This document shows positions 23,177 to 34,327 of a stretch of 64,000 nucleotides of DNA, in pieces. The number at the start of each line of letters is the position of its first letter. Within the stretch, counting starts at the first letter, position 1. Below the pieces are notes generated by a model, which saw only the letters and a list, made by a program, of their open reading frames with translations, had not been told where the DNA came from and ran no database searches. Position numbers and translations under genes: made by a program. Source of the DNA: Cannabis sativa (Eukaryota; Streptophyta; Magnoliopsida; Rosales; Cannabaceae); contig NC_083605.1 of NCBI RefSeq assembly GCF_029168945.1, forward strand, positions 41,491,280 through 41,555,279. The letters are read 5' to 3'.

Positions 23177-23300
23177 AATCCCTAATGGATTGTCACCATT
23201 AGACAAACATAACAGTGTTAGATCTCGAAAGATAAATATTGTAAATGCAACATCTAGTTGTTCATCAATAGATGACACCTTAGACTAGTATTTACAATAT
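23177..23300 (+). other. Structured leader domain of copia C, copy 2
   Basis: Hairpin AATCC-CTAAT-GGATT lies at 23177-23191. An 11-bp helix ATATTGTAAAT (23236-23246) with ATTTACAATAT (23290-23300) encloses the CATCTA/TAGATG hairpin. Flanking words (tctcgaaagataa before, tatgaaacaa after) match copy 1, so it is a diverged duplicate. An alternative helix CTAATGG/CCATTAG (23182-23202) would exclude the first hairpin. Confidence 0.68.
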
Positions 23301-23540
23301 GAAACAAGAAGATTGTATAAATAAGATTAATCGGAGAATCGTTTGATTCCTATTTAAATATGAAATTATCCTAATTCCTCTTAGCTTATTCATTTCGAAT
23401 TAGCTCAATAAAATATCATTGGATGAATGGTCTATAAATAATTTCATGTCTTTCTATTTTTTTTAATTAAATGACGCATATGATTATATTCCCGAAATTC
23501 CATCTCAAAATGATATAAATCCTCAATCTTAGAAATCTCC

Positions 23541-24894
23541 TACTTGTATGGGTAAATCAAACTTAGAGTTAAATTAGTAGTGGTGGTCCAAGAAAGAATT
23601 ACTCATTATACAGTTACACTTTCACAAGTGTTTACTAACCATTTCTATCAATGGATTCAAACTGTATGTTAGTATGGAATAGGAGTTTAGTATTCTGTGA
23701 CCAGAATCTACTTGCACTATTCTAAGAACTCTTTGATGTAACTAAACCTAAGTCATTAATGTGAGTGGTTAAAGATCTTGGGAACTGATATTTGTGGAGA
23801 AATAGTTAGTAGATATGCAGTTCAAAGATCATTAAATTGAGTTTTTGAATTATATCCCAACTTACCTCCCCAGAAATTCGACTTGCATATTGTTGATTAG
23901 TTATTAGTCGTTGCCTAAGTCCTTCTATGGTGATACAATTTCAGAATGATGCAATGGTTGTATACTTAATGTAAATCATTACTAGGTTCATGGATGACCT
24001 AATCGAAATCTTAAGAAAAGCTAGAATTGTGGTTTGCATGTTTTGTTAGCTATTCTAAGTGATTAGGGGTGGAGCGTCCCATAGTTAATAGATAAGAAAG
24101 TGTTTGTTTAAACAAATACTAATTTTATAAGAAAATGACTACGTCTAAAAATAAGGTAGAAAATAAAGGAGATAATTTTTCTTGATTCCATAAATGTTCT
24201 ATCATCTTATTCGATACAAGATGATCCCACTGCCTCTGTTGTCTTGACACAACCGAAGAGGTTAATACAATTTAGTTTCCTTAGACATAATTCACGGTAC
24301 CTTGTCATAGTGGGAGGGTTTCTAGGAACTCGCCTTCTTATGACTTGGAAAACACTAGTGATTAAAATCCATTTTCAGTTTAAACAAGTAATGGATTGTC
24401 AAGATAAGAAACTAAGAAGAAAAGCTAAGAGAACTATGATTTAATCCATTCACATGGAGTAACCTAAAGTTTTCTATTACAAGGACATGAAAGGAAATTT
24501 TAGTTTATAAGTCTATTCAATGGACTTAACAAAACTACCTGTTCATAGTATTATAGGTTTGAGTTGATCTAAACCTACGGCTTATGGTGTACCTGGTTAA
24601 TTACTTACTCTAATTCAAGCAACTCACTTTAGTGAGATGCTGAAGCATTTTCTTTCCAAAGGCAATCTATAGAAGCTTCACAACTTCTACGCATAGATTT
24701 TATTTATCTAAGGAAAAGTCTCAACTATTCCAGAAAAGATAGAGCCATGAAAGAATTTCTTAAATCAACAATGAGAGGTCTCAGATATGCTTTAGTATGC
24801 CTTAGACCAGACACCTGCTGTTGAGTGGTCGTAATGAGTAGGTATCAGATTAATCTAGGAGAGGAACATTGGAAGACAATCAAGTAGGTATCAG
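23541..24894 (+). pseudogene. Decayed pol of copia C
   Basis: Scattered nucleotide similarity to copia D pol is visible: ttaaagatcttgsgaactgata and gatatgcagttcaaagatc correspond to integrase coding sequence near 45640-45700, and the segment near 24790-24890 corresponds to the end of RT. No frame is open beyond ~66 codons. Element K carries nearly the same decayed sequence plus ~300 bases missing here near 23760. The region breaks off at ~24894 into the middle of an LTR. Confidence 0.7.
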
Positions 24895-25853
24895 GTAAGT
24901 GTGGATTCAATAAGGAATTAATAAGTTAGGGAATTTACTTAGTAAATTTGGTTCGACTTATTGGGAGCTCAGAAATATATGCCCATGGTCCCCATACTAG
25001 TTGAGACCATACTGCTTGTAAGACTCAGTTAATTAATTTTAATTAATCAATTAAAATTCTAAAGTTAGACTACGTCTAGTTTATGAATTTTCACTAAGCA
25101 AGGGCAAAATTGTAAAGAAAAGAGATTCTAGGTTTATTTATTAATTAAGAGACTTTATATGTCTAATTAATAAATATATTAAATGACAATATTATTTAAT
25201 AATTAATTTTTAGTTATTAAATAATAGGAATTGGCATTTAAATGGTTGAATTTGGAAATTAGCGTTTTTGAGAAAATGAGATGCAAAAATGATAAAACAG
25301 TAAAATTGCATAAGTGAGGCCCATTATCCAAAGCCCATGGCCGGCCACTCTTATAGGCTTTTATCATTTATTTTTTCATTATTTTAATGCCAAATAATTC
25401 TAACTTAAACCTAGGTGGTTACCTATAAATAGGTAGTGATGGCTTCAGGAAAAGATGATGCATCTCATTCCTTCAGAAAAAATCTTCTAGCCGCGACCTT
25501 CTCTCTTCTTTATTTCTTCCATTTCGAAATCCTTGAGGGATAGAGTAGTGCCCACACACAGCAAGTGGTATCTCAATCATAGTGTGTGAGACTGTAGGAG
25601 ATTCCAAACAACAAGAAGGAGAATCAGCATCAAAGGAAGGAGAGAAAGAGATCCAGGTTCAGATCTTGATTCTGCTACAGAAAGGAATCAAGGGCTAGAG
25701 ATCTGAACGGAAGGAGTCATTATATTCCGCTGCACCCAATGTAAGGTTTCCTAAACTTTATATGTGCTTATTTCATTATTTTAGAATTCATATTAGGATG
25801 TTAATGAAACATACATGGTAGTAAATCTAGATCCTGGTAAAATATTTCCAACA
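24895..25853 (+). repeat. Truncated copia LTR (3' part) closing copia C
   Basis: From gtaagtgtggattc onward it matches 18647-19515 and ends CCAACA at 25853. About half of the LTR and the polypurine tract are deleted. The following bases are a gypsy LTR end, not element A's antisense ORF. Confidence 0.85.
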
Positions 25854-26031
25854 CCTTGTTCTTAAGTCAATACAAATAACGATGATTAGGCTATTACCGA
25901 ACTACTCGGGGCCGAACCTTTATAAAATTCCTAGGTCTTATTATTCCTTTCTTATAAATATTCTCATTAGGACATATCGTTTATCGCTTATCAAAAAGAC
26001 TCATTGTCGTCGGCTAAAAGCGAAGTCAACA
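25854..26031 (+). repeat. U5 end of a Tat-type gypsy LTR
   Basis: It matches the last ~170 bases of the element E LTR (34088-34260): gattaggctattaccgaac and ctaaaagcgaagtcaaca. It ends CA at 26031 and is followed by copia LTR sequence, so it is a 3' or solo LTR end inserted in a copia LTR. It could be the 3' LTR of element A, which has the right orientation. Confidence 0.75.
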
Positions 26032-26178
26032 GAAGGAGTCATTATATTTCGCTCCAATCAATTTAAGGTTTACTTAAACCCTTATGTGTTTATTTCATTG
26101 TTTTAGAGAATTCATATTTAGGATGTTAATGAATCACATTTGTTAGTAAATCTAGATCCTAGTAAAATACTCTCAACA
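26032..26178 (+). repeat. Last 147 bases of a copia LTR (element P)
   Basis: It matches the terminal part of the other copia LTRs (gaaggagtcattata to ctctcaaca). It lies between the gypsy LTR end and the antisense ORF of element G, so a copia had inserted into that ORF and later received the gypsy insertion. Confidence 0.78.
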
Positions 26179-28246
26179 CCTTCCTCCCTCTTTGGTACTA
26201 CTTCAAAGACTACATAAAGCACATTGGGGTTGCCCCATTCCAGCTGACTCCCATCTCCTTCAGGATTGTCGCTAGTTTGAAAGTCTTGTACACAATTATG
26301 AATTGCGGGTGTCCCACACCCGTAGAGATTGAGTATCTTTACTTAATTAACGTCGTTCCATCGAGGAAGAATGTCGTAGTGGGATTTTTCTTTCTTGGTA
26401 CTCACGCTAGCGAGCCAAAAATTATCGTAGACTTGCAAAATAAGGTGTCTTTCAAGGGAAACTTCTTTGTAAGTGATTGTTCTCTTCTTACTTATTTACA
26501 TCAATCTTCCTTTTTCAAGTAATTGATGAATGTTTTGTTTGTTCTGACAGCTCTTCTGACAAAACCTACTCCTACCCCTGAGATGGTTAGTAGGCAGAGA
26601 CGCTTGATAACTCTCCCTTAAGGTCTCTGATCATGCAAATTCCTTCTGAACGAAGTTAACTGGCGATCGGGGGGCTTTCTCGCTGATAAAGAATACACTT
26701 GCGATTACAAGGTTCCCAAGTATTCTTCTTGGAAGCAAATAATTGTTCCACCCGAAGACTAGGCCTGGGATCGCTTGGCCCAAGCACAATACCTTCAAAG
26801 CACTGCCCCTCGGGAATCCGGTGAAGGAGCATCCAGAGGTAATCAATGTGGCTGGGCACCTACTGTACTTAGGGCTCAACATAATACATTAGTTACCTTC
26901 CAAGACTCCTGTCTTAATTTTTATACTTGGAATTCCATTCTCGTGGACCGCATTGCTCAAAAATTTGACAGTTGGTATCCTAGATTCCATGTCTAGATTA
27001 ACTGTCACGAGTCATTTTATGGTATAGCCGAGCAATACGGTACTACGGAAGATTGGGCTGGTCACATAGATGCGAGCCTTTTGTAGGGATTTTAGAGAAT
27101 ATTATGGTCCTTCTACCGCTTCATCTAGTGATAGCTCGCCTTCTAGTGATTTTGGTAAATCCCTTAGGTTGAAAATTATACTCCTCCTCTTTTTAATCGG
27201 CTTTTATAATGATTGTAACGCCTCGTCCTGTTTTGCAGACATGGGTTATGAAGACATCCTTCACCGTAAGGGGAAGAAAAGGACATCCAACTCTGGAGTT
27301 CCTACTGTTGCCAAAGTGGTTCCTCCCAAGAAGTAAAGGAAAACCACCGCCCATAAGAAGAAATCACTGGCCGAGCCTATCAATCTTGACGTTTCGAACA
27401 ATGAGATCCCAAAGCAAGTTCCTCCTCCAGTTGTTCCCAACGCCAATGCTCCTCATCCTGAGGCGACCCCCGCTACTGCTTCTCCGAGTCAGGCCATTGA
27501 GACCCTGTCGGTCGTAGCCAGAAAAGCTGGGTCTGAATTTGCCCAAGCATATGGAGTCGCTTGTTGGCGCAAACTTCAAACTCTCCTTCCCTTTGATTGG
27601 GATTTTCTCAGTCTTACAAGTCAAAAATAGATGCTTTCAAGGAGCTTAGACTGTCACTTCATTGTATGTCGACTTTGTTATTATCACTATGTTATCTTTT
27701 TATACCTCTTTCATATTCATCTATTTGCAATTGTCAAGGATTCTTTTGCTTCTTTTGCTTCCAATAGACTACTATAAGAGCGGCTCGAGTATTTGGAGGG
27801 TGAGGCTCACAAATCGGTATCCCAATGCAAGGTTATGAGTGAGCAACGAGGCAATGCCCGATAGCAGATTACCCGCCTTAGGCAAGAATATGAGAAAGCA
27901 AAGGAGGAAATAGAGAAAGCAAGGATGGAAGCTGAGAAGGCAAAAGAGGAAGCACAAGAAGGCAAAAGTGGAGGCCGAGAAGACCATTAAAGTCAAAGCC
28001 GATGAGTTTGAGGAGATGCTTGCTGAAAAACTTTCTAAGAAAGAAGTCAAGACCGTAGAACGGTGCAATAAAGTTGGTTTTCACGCTGTATATCGGACTT
28101 GGCTTTGCGACCCTAACATAGATACCAGCTTTTTGGAGGAGAAGGAAGAAGAAACCTTAGCTCTTTGCGAGATGACCAAGGTGGAAGAAGAAGACAGCGA
28201 GGTCGAGGAAGAAGAAGAAGATCTGTCCAAGTCTCCCAGCATGTAG
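26179..28246 (+). pseudogene. Antisense ORF of Tat element G, multi-exon, 5' truncated
   Basis: Element G is on the minus strand, so this plus-strand gene is antisense to it. The first exon (to 26468) reads GVAPFQLTPISFRIVASLKV and GFFFLG, equivalent to the GYFYF segment of the element A gene. A likely intron is 26469-26550 (TTT/GTAAGT to CTGACAG). A later exon begins at 27239 after TTTTGCAG with ACATG, the same acceptor and phase as in A, and is Lys/Ser/Pro-rich. The last exon begins at 27768 after CCAATAG. It contains repeated KAKEE/EKAR coiled-coil sequence and CDPNIDTSFLEEKEEE, and ends in an acidic tail at 28246. Stops and frame slips show decay. Copia P removed the start. The role is unknown. 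Confidence 0.75.
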
Positions 28247-29516
28247 ACTTTGTCTATTTATCTCCCTTTTCTCGTTTAGGAAATGACCCTTTGGCCGAGA
28301 CAATGATTTTGCCCCTAGTGGCAGTTTTTTGTAAAGACAGATTTGCAAGGTTGGACGACCAACTTTGCTTTTTAATGCCTCGGGCTTTTAAGTGTAAACT
28401 TTATTATGCGGATGTTTGCTTGTTTTTAGGGGTTTCCATTGATTATCCTTTCCTCCGACGTTAAGTAGTTAATTTCCTACTTTACGTGCGAGCAACTTAT
28501 CTGCCCATTCCTCAATCTACGAGCCATCATCGATTCTGTCTCGCGATCATCGGAAATGATTTGATTTTAAGCACATTAAAATATATTTTTAAAGAACTTG
28601 TCATCTTGTATATATTTTCATTACTTACATGAGTAGTTAAAATTTCTACACACGTGTTGGGCTTAAGAATTTTTTCAAGACATTTGGATGTCTCGCTTAA
28701 TACTTTCCCATAGCACGAGCCGTTAGTTTTTAGCTTTATGCGCTAGTCATAACTTTTGATTTTCCTTTCTCGTCAGTTAGGTTATAAATCAAAAGTTACA
28801 GTTGTTTGATCCCTTTCTCGTCAGAAAGGTTTGATCAAGGCATTATAACGATTCAGCCCCTCTTCTGTCGAAAAGGTTTGGTTAGGGAGTTATAACTGTT
28901 CAAACCCTCTTCTGTCAAAAAGGTTTAGTCGAGGCCCTTTTTTTTTTGAAACGATGGGTTTGCATTGTACTATGTATTTCCAGATCAATTTCGGTTAATC
29001 ATACATATATGCCCCTCAAGTAATTTTAAAGGGTTTACACTTTATAATTACTTGTTTGAAAGAAATGATTATTTTATTCACAATTGGATTTTAAAATTTT
29101 TCATCAGTAATGTCTTTTACAATCGTTAATCTCAAAAGAACTTCCCCAGTTCAATTGCTTATTTTATCAATCTTTCAGGAGCATCTGGTTTTGATAAAAC
29201 GGGTTTTGATGTCCAGGATCAATCCCAGACATACTCCCACATTTGTTTCAATATCCATGGTCAATCCTTGGCATATATTGGGGTTCCAAGTAAAGTAATC
29301 CTAGTTTTAGTTGTTTGTCTACAACTGCTACTGGTTAACGTCCAGCTTTCCATGTGGCAGCTTGATATGGCAACCACAGTGGGCCGATATCTACTCACGT
29401 CGCAATTCTTTTACACAATTACTTTATCGGAGTAACTACCCCTTGAATTCTTGTTACCCGCTCCCTCTCGAGATAACCAAAGCCTCCCTTCTTCTCACGG
29501 AAGAGGGTTATAATCT
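28247..29516 (-). other. Element G spacer with tandem repeat, pol absent
   Basis: Between the antisense ORF and the gag remnant there is no protease, RT, RNase H or integrase on either strand. At 28748-28941 four diverged units of ~45-55 bp share ctttctcgtcagaaaggtttg or cccctcttctgtcgaaaagg. An ORF at 28165-28464 overlaps the end of the antisense gene and shows no known domain. Confidence 0.6.
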
Positions 29517-30738
29517 TCAGTCGCTTGAGTTATTGGACAAATCAAACTGATCATAGGCATCTTCCTGCCATTTCATATATCGTTGAAGTTGTCCTTGCGA
29601 TATGAGACCTTCAATCTCATCTTTCAATTGATGACACTCTTCCATGGTATGACCAATATCACCATGATATTCACACCGCTTATTTGGATCCCTCTTGCGC
29701 CTCACATATTTCATAGGTGTTGGCTCGCCAAAAATGGCTTCTTATACATGTGCGAGGTAGATTTTTTCCCGAGTTTCGTTGAGCTCGCTATATTTGGCAT
29801 AAAGAGGAATATACGTGTTGGGCTTCTCATCCTTGAGTAGCCTTTTGGAATCATCTTTTTTCTTTAATCTCGAGGCCTCCAAATCAGGTTTTCCTATAGT
29901 ATCATGCCCCAGTTGTCTCCTGGGTTTCGTGACTTGATGCCCTCTGAACTTATTCTCCAACTCATGCATTTGCAAATGGAATGAATCCTTTTACCTTGAA
30001 CTGAGTCATTGACGGAGGTCACGCTTCTTCAGGTTCGGATGTCCTTGTAGATCCCTCTTGTCATAATTGTGGTCAAACCTTGCCCTTCCACTCAAGGTTT
30101 GATTCACCTTTGTCTTCCTATAAGGATTTGCACGAGTTTCATTCTCTTGAGCCTGAAGAGTGGGTTGGCAATTTTCGTCTAATGTTCCACGTATCTCAGG
30201 CTGTGTCTCTAGGTTCTCCTCAGTTCCCACAAGTTGCATCTCCTGAGTGTTCTAAATATATCTCTGGGTTATCCTCTACCCCTTGGTCTTCGAGCCATGA
30301 GGTTTGCCTCAAGAATCTCTTTTCCCAAGGTCAGCTTGATTTTGGGTACTATCTTCCTGCGCTGCCTTTACTGCACCTATTTCACTCTCCAACTTGGCAT
30401 TACGCCAATTTACTTCCTCCAATCGACGATTAAGATGGCAGTTTTCTAATTCCACGATTGGTATGTATCTGGTTGGGTCGTAAGCGCCATCCTCATCAAC
30501 CTGGTTAGGGAGTGGACGATTGTTTCTCATCCAATTTCCGTCAAGCAAGGGGCCCCAATATTGGGTCTTCTTGGGGCTTGCATTCTGTTCATTCGATGAC
30601 TTGATAGATCCCTAAGGACTCAATGGTTCTTTCCCGGGGCAATGATTTATTCCTTCATGAGGGTTGTTATCTTTGGTGTCATCTATTACTTTTATGTCAG
30701 AAGGCTTTTTTCTGAGCTTTTTCACAGAGGCTCTAATT
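29517..30738 (-). pseudogene. gag: Element G gag remnant without capsid domain
   Basis: Reading leftward from the primer-binding site there is an N-terminal segment with a coiled-coil look (LENCHLNRRLEEVNWRNAKLE near 30400), a linker, then an Arg-rich segment. A zinc knuckle (CEYHGDIGHTMEEC) of the C-H-H-C type lies near 29650-29690. It ends at 29517. The capsid core expected between the linker and the knuckle (see element F, 50077-50630) is not present. Several stops interrupt the frame. With no pol, this element is doubly defective and would rely on another element's particle and enzymes. Confidence 0.75.
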
Positions 30739-30751
30739 GAAAACACCAAAA

Positions 30752-31686
30752 TGTTAACGCAAATTTGCATTAACCAAATTTGAGCCTCGCGGTAATATTG
30801 CAACACAAAAAAAATAAAAGCTATAGAAAAATAAAATATGAACTTAGGGTTTTTTACGTGGTTTTGCAATTAGAAATCTGCATAGTTCATGAGTCAATCT
30901 TATCCAGATTTCTGAGTATTTTTTCAGGGCCTCTTTCATATGAGTTTTTTCGTCCCTCCTCTGGATCGTGTCTGCCACTATTTATAATTACATAGTGGAT
31001 AGTGATTTACAAAAGTTTGCAATAATCGTTACATCAATTATTACCTTAAATCAGGGGATTTGATTACAAATCAAGCTATATAAATGAGGTTTTTAAACAA
31101 CTATGAATATCCTGCTTTTATTGGGCCGAGATGAGCGCATGATCAAATATATACGGTAAGCCTTATCTCATAGGGATGCCTCGCCGAGAATGGAGCCAAG
31201 TTAACTTTGATTGCGAGCAGATGCTTGTCATTTGGCTTCTCGAGACTAATATTGTTTAAATCTGATAACTATATTTTCTAGGGTCGAGATGATCTTCCTC
31301 GCATGCATAGAATCTTCTAGCGAGATAAACGCCTCGTTGTCTGTTATCTTGACTCGTCAAACTATCTATACTCAGTTTGTATATTGTATAATATACGCTA
31401 AGTGTTTTTAGTGTTGTCGTTTCTCTTTCATGCAGCGTGGTTGAGGCCTCTTCATGCACGCGTGCACCCACATAGCTTCTCGTCAATACATAAGTTAGCA
31501 GTTCGTACGTTTCTGTCTCGCAAAAGGCCATCCAGGCGGCCGAGTTATAAACATACCCTGCGAATTATATTTCCAACGAGTTGTTCCATGCTAAGTGTAC
31601 TTTTCGTTTGCATGTTTGAGTTCTTCGTTCTTCCCAACTCGACACGTGTCTTCATGTGATGTGCTTACCAAATTTCTTGTATAACA
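30752..31686 (-). repeat. 5' LTR of Tat element G
   Basis: On the plus strand it runs TGTTAACGC to TGTATAACA (935 bp). It abuts a primer-binding segment (complement of caccaaaa, 30744-30751), which sets the orientation as minus. The right flank gaata (31687-31691) is copia leader sequence equivalent to ~21486-21490 in C, so G inserted into fragment N. The left LTR of G lies outside the window or is lost. Confidence 0.8.
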
Positions 31687-33630
31687 GAATATATCTCGTT
31701 AGCTAAGTGTTTTTCTAAAATTAATTTTAAAATAATTCAATGAAAAATAAATTCATATATTTTAAAATTAATTATTTTGCTAATTAAATTTTAATTAGGT
31801 TAGACTAATGTAATTAACCTAATACAATTATTTAAATAAGTCAAATGGGCCTTCACATTTGGGGTGGTTCGTGTGAGGGAGGGCTGGGTTCAGTATGTCG
31901 TACCCACTACTAATGGCCCCCTAACTCTTACACAAGGCCTAGAGGAGAGGAAATTATCTTATGTGAAATTTTATTTTAGCAACCTAGTCTACTTAATTAA
32001 TTAAAACTTAAATGGGCTTCCTATATGCATCTAAGCCGAAAAGCAAACATATAGGCTCACATAGGTCAAATGATGTGGATGGGCCCTATCATGCTTCTAG
32101 GTTTACACAAATGAAAGAAATTGCAAAATTTACCTGTTACAAATTATTTATAAGATCTATTGACTATTGGACTACGATTAAAATCAGATCATTGGATCTG
32201 TCAAAAAGTTAATCATAGTAATTCAGATCAGATAAATAATAGGTTTGTAAAAAAATTTTGAATAAATAAATAAACAAATATTACAAACATGTAACAGATA
32301 ACTGGAAAGAGGTTGAAATATGTCTATTTTAAAATTAAAATATATCTTAACCAGAATTTAAAATTTAGGTTGTTAGAAAATATTTAAAAATATTTAAAAT
32401 CTAACAAATCTCTTAAATATCTTAAATTCTAACTGAAATTCAAATATATAACCAATGTTTCAAAAAATTTCTGTTTATTTAAATAATTTAAATTAATTAA
32501 ATATCTTATAAGATAATATAAAATAATATCGTAATTTAAAATATAGATATTTCTAATATTGTATTATTGATCTTATAATTTAATTAATTGAATATAACCA
32601 AATATAAAAAAATTGAAAAATAAGATATTTTATGGTTACGATATGACCAATTTTATTTAATAATTAAATAAAAAAAATAACCTAAGTTTGAAAATTTTAT
32701 GGTTACAAAAACCTAAAATTTCTATTCAAACAAAAATTAACAAGCTTTTCAAAATTTCATGTTATTTTGCCAAAAATAAAATATTAATTAAAATAATTAT
32801 CCAATAAGATAAAATGTGAAAACAAAAATTTTCTAATCTTATAATTTAATTTAATAAAATATATTTCAAACAATAACAAATTATTAAAATCTCATATGGT
32901 TAGCAAATTTAAAACTTCAACTAGATTATTTCTAAATTTTATTAATATTTTAATATCAAAATAAGATCATTTCAAATTTCATAATTAAATAAGTAATATA
33001 TGATCTTATAATTAAAATAAATGAAATAAACAAAAATAATCAAAAATTTCAAAATTAGCCGTAAAGCTAAATTTCAACTTCAAAGGCTACTAATATCTAA
33101 AACTAATTTTATTCTGATAATTAGATTTTTAATTGAAAATTCAAATTCTACAAAAAATTCTACCAAAATTTGAATTTTGTTTTAATGACATAAATAAAAT
33201 TGGGCACAAGGGCATGCAATGCATACCCCTGCACTCGCGGATGAAGGGAATGGGCGAGTGGACAGGCTGCGTGCAGCCACTGTTGGCTGAGGGAACTAGG
33301 CGTGAGAAGCCCTTCAGACAAAGCCTTGTTCAAGAATCCTCGGTCAGGCACTTGTCAAAAGACATGTGCTGTCCGAGCGACACCACATCCCTGCGCGCGC
33401 ACGTGTGTAACCCAAACCCAGATATTTTCATCTAAATTAAAAAAAAATCATAATTAATTCATAAAAAATCCAAATTAGATTTGTAAAAGCTAAATTCATT
33501 AATTTTTTGTCTAATTTCTAGTACAAATATTTTCAGAACGAAACAAAAAATATTTTACAACATACATTGTGATTTCCATACAATCATCAAACATGCACAT
33601 AAACTAACTTGAAACCATCCAAATAAACAC
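31687..33630 (-). mobile_element. Inverted copia leader fragment (element N)
   Basis: This is the reverse complement of sequence equivalent to 19575-21490 in copia C. It includes the block with gggtacgacatactgaaccc, the two-tier hairpin (32172-32218) and the GC-rich island (33200-33420, hairpin 33265-33278). It is the target of two gypsy insertions: G at the left edge and E at the right edge (flank aacac, 33626-33630). There is no gene in it. Confidence 0.85.
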
Positions 33631-34260
33631 TGTGATCCCAATTTTTGCACTCTGACGTTGCATCACATGATGGTGACACGTGAAATCAACTCTAGGCACC
33701 TGCTCGCAAGATACAGGCTGAACAGGGCGCCTCATACATTTGCTCAGATGAAGTCCTCTAGACCTAGCAGTGAGCAATCTGCGCAGCACGCCAACACTTA
33801 GCAAATTTAGCTTTTGTATCGTGAGTCATCAAGGAAATCCCTATGACTTTGGGATTAGATTACAGAGATATGGAATGCTGTCCAAATCCCATGATTAGGA
33901 TATTATGTATTTACTATGCAATCTTTCTAATTATATCAATTGTAACTAGAAGGGAAATACTTCCTCTCCAAGCTTACAGCCCCATAAATAGTGATTCATA
34001 TTCACTGGGCAAGGGTGGAGAGATTTTGTCTAAAAGTTCATATTCAGAGATACTACTGTAAGAGCTCTAAGAAAAGGAACCATTTTCCTTGCTCTTTATT
34101 CAACGTAAATAACGAGGATTAGGCTATTACCGAACTGCTCGGGGCTGAACCTCTATAAAATTCTTGTGTCTTTATTTGCTTTACTATATTTCATTCGTAT
34201 TAAACTGCTCGTCACTTACAAAATTAGACTCGTTATCATTGGCTAAAAGCGAGGTCAACA
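33631..34260 (+). repeat. 5' LTR of Tat element E
   Basis: It starts TGTGATCCC and ends GGTCAACA (630 bp), followed by the primer-binding region ttttggtgctttcattgag. The start (gatggtgacacgtg) resembles the start of the element F LTR read on its own strand. A cataaatag motif at 33983-33991 is a possible TATA box. Confidence 0.82.
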
Positions 34261-34327
34261 TTTTGGTGCTTTCATTGAGAGTTAAACTCAAGGATCGCTC
34301 TTTATTCCAAATTTAATCACAAGTAAG

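Larger units (their letters stand above)
19516..23540 (+). other. Long structured leader of copia C
   Basis: This 4-kb AT-rich stretch between the primer-binding site and the pol remnants has no credible ORF. It contains a GC-rich island (19790-19995) and two blocks that are conserved in the unrelated-in-pol copy D: 20890-21310 and 22620-23000. The second block occurs again, diverged, at 23170-23350. Conservation of noncoding blocks between families suggests RNA function. Exact functions are unknown. Confidence 0.65.

Noticed and set aside
24244..24444. ORF shared with 54274-54585
   Set aside because: It is the reading of shared decayed copia pol in an unnatural frame, not a conserved new gene.
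26775..26996. Small ORF in element G between antisense exons
   Set aside because: No match to the equivalent part of the element A gene and no recognisable domain; possibly intron or decayed exon.
28165..28464. 99-codon ORF after the element G antisense gene
   Set aside because: It overlaps the acidic tail in another frame and has no counterpart in element A.
28748..28941. Diverged repeats considered as a CRISPR-like array
   Set aside because: Units are contiguous and degenerate without regular unique spacers; the context is a plant retrotransposon 3' region.
33843..34061. Possible host gene fragment between elements N and E
   Set aside because: The stretch lies inside the element E LTR (TG...CA boundaries at 33631 and 34260).
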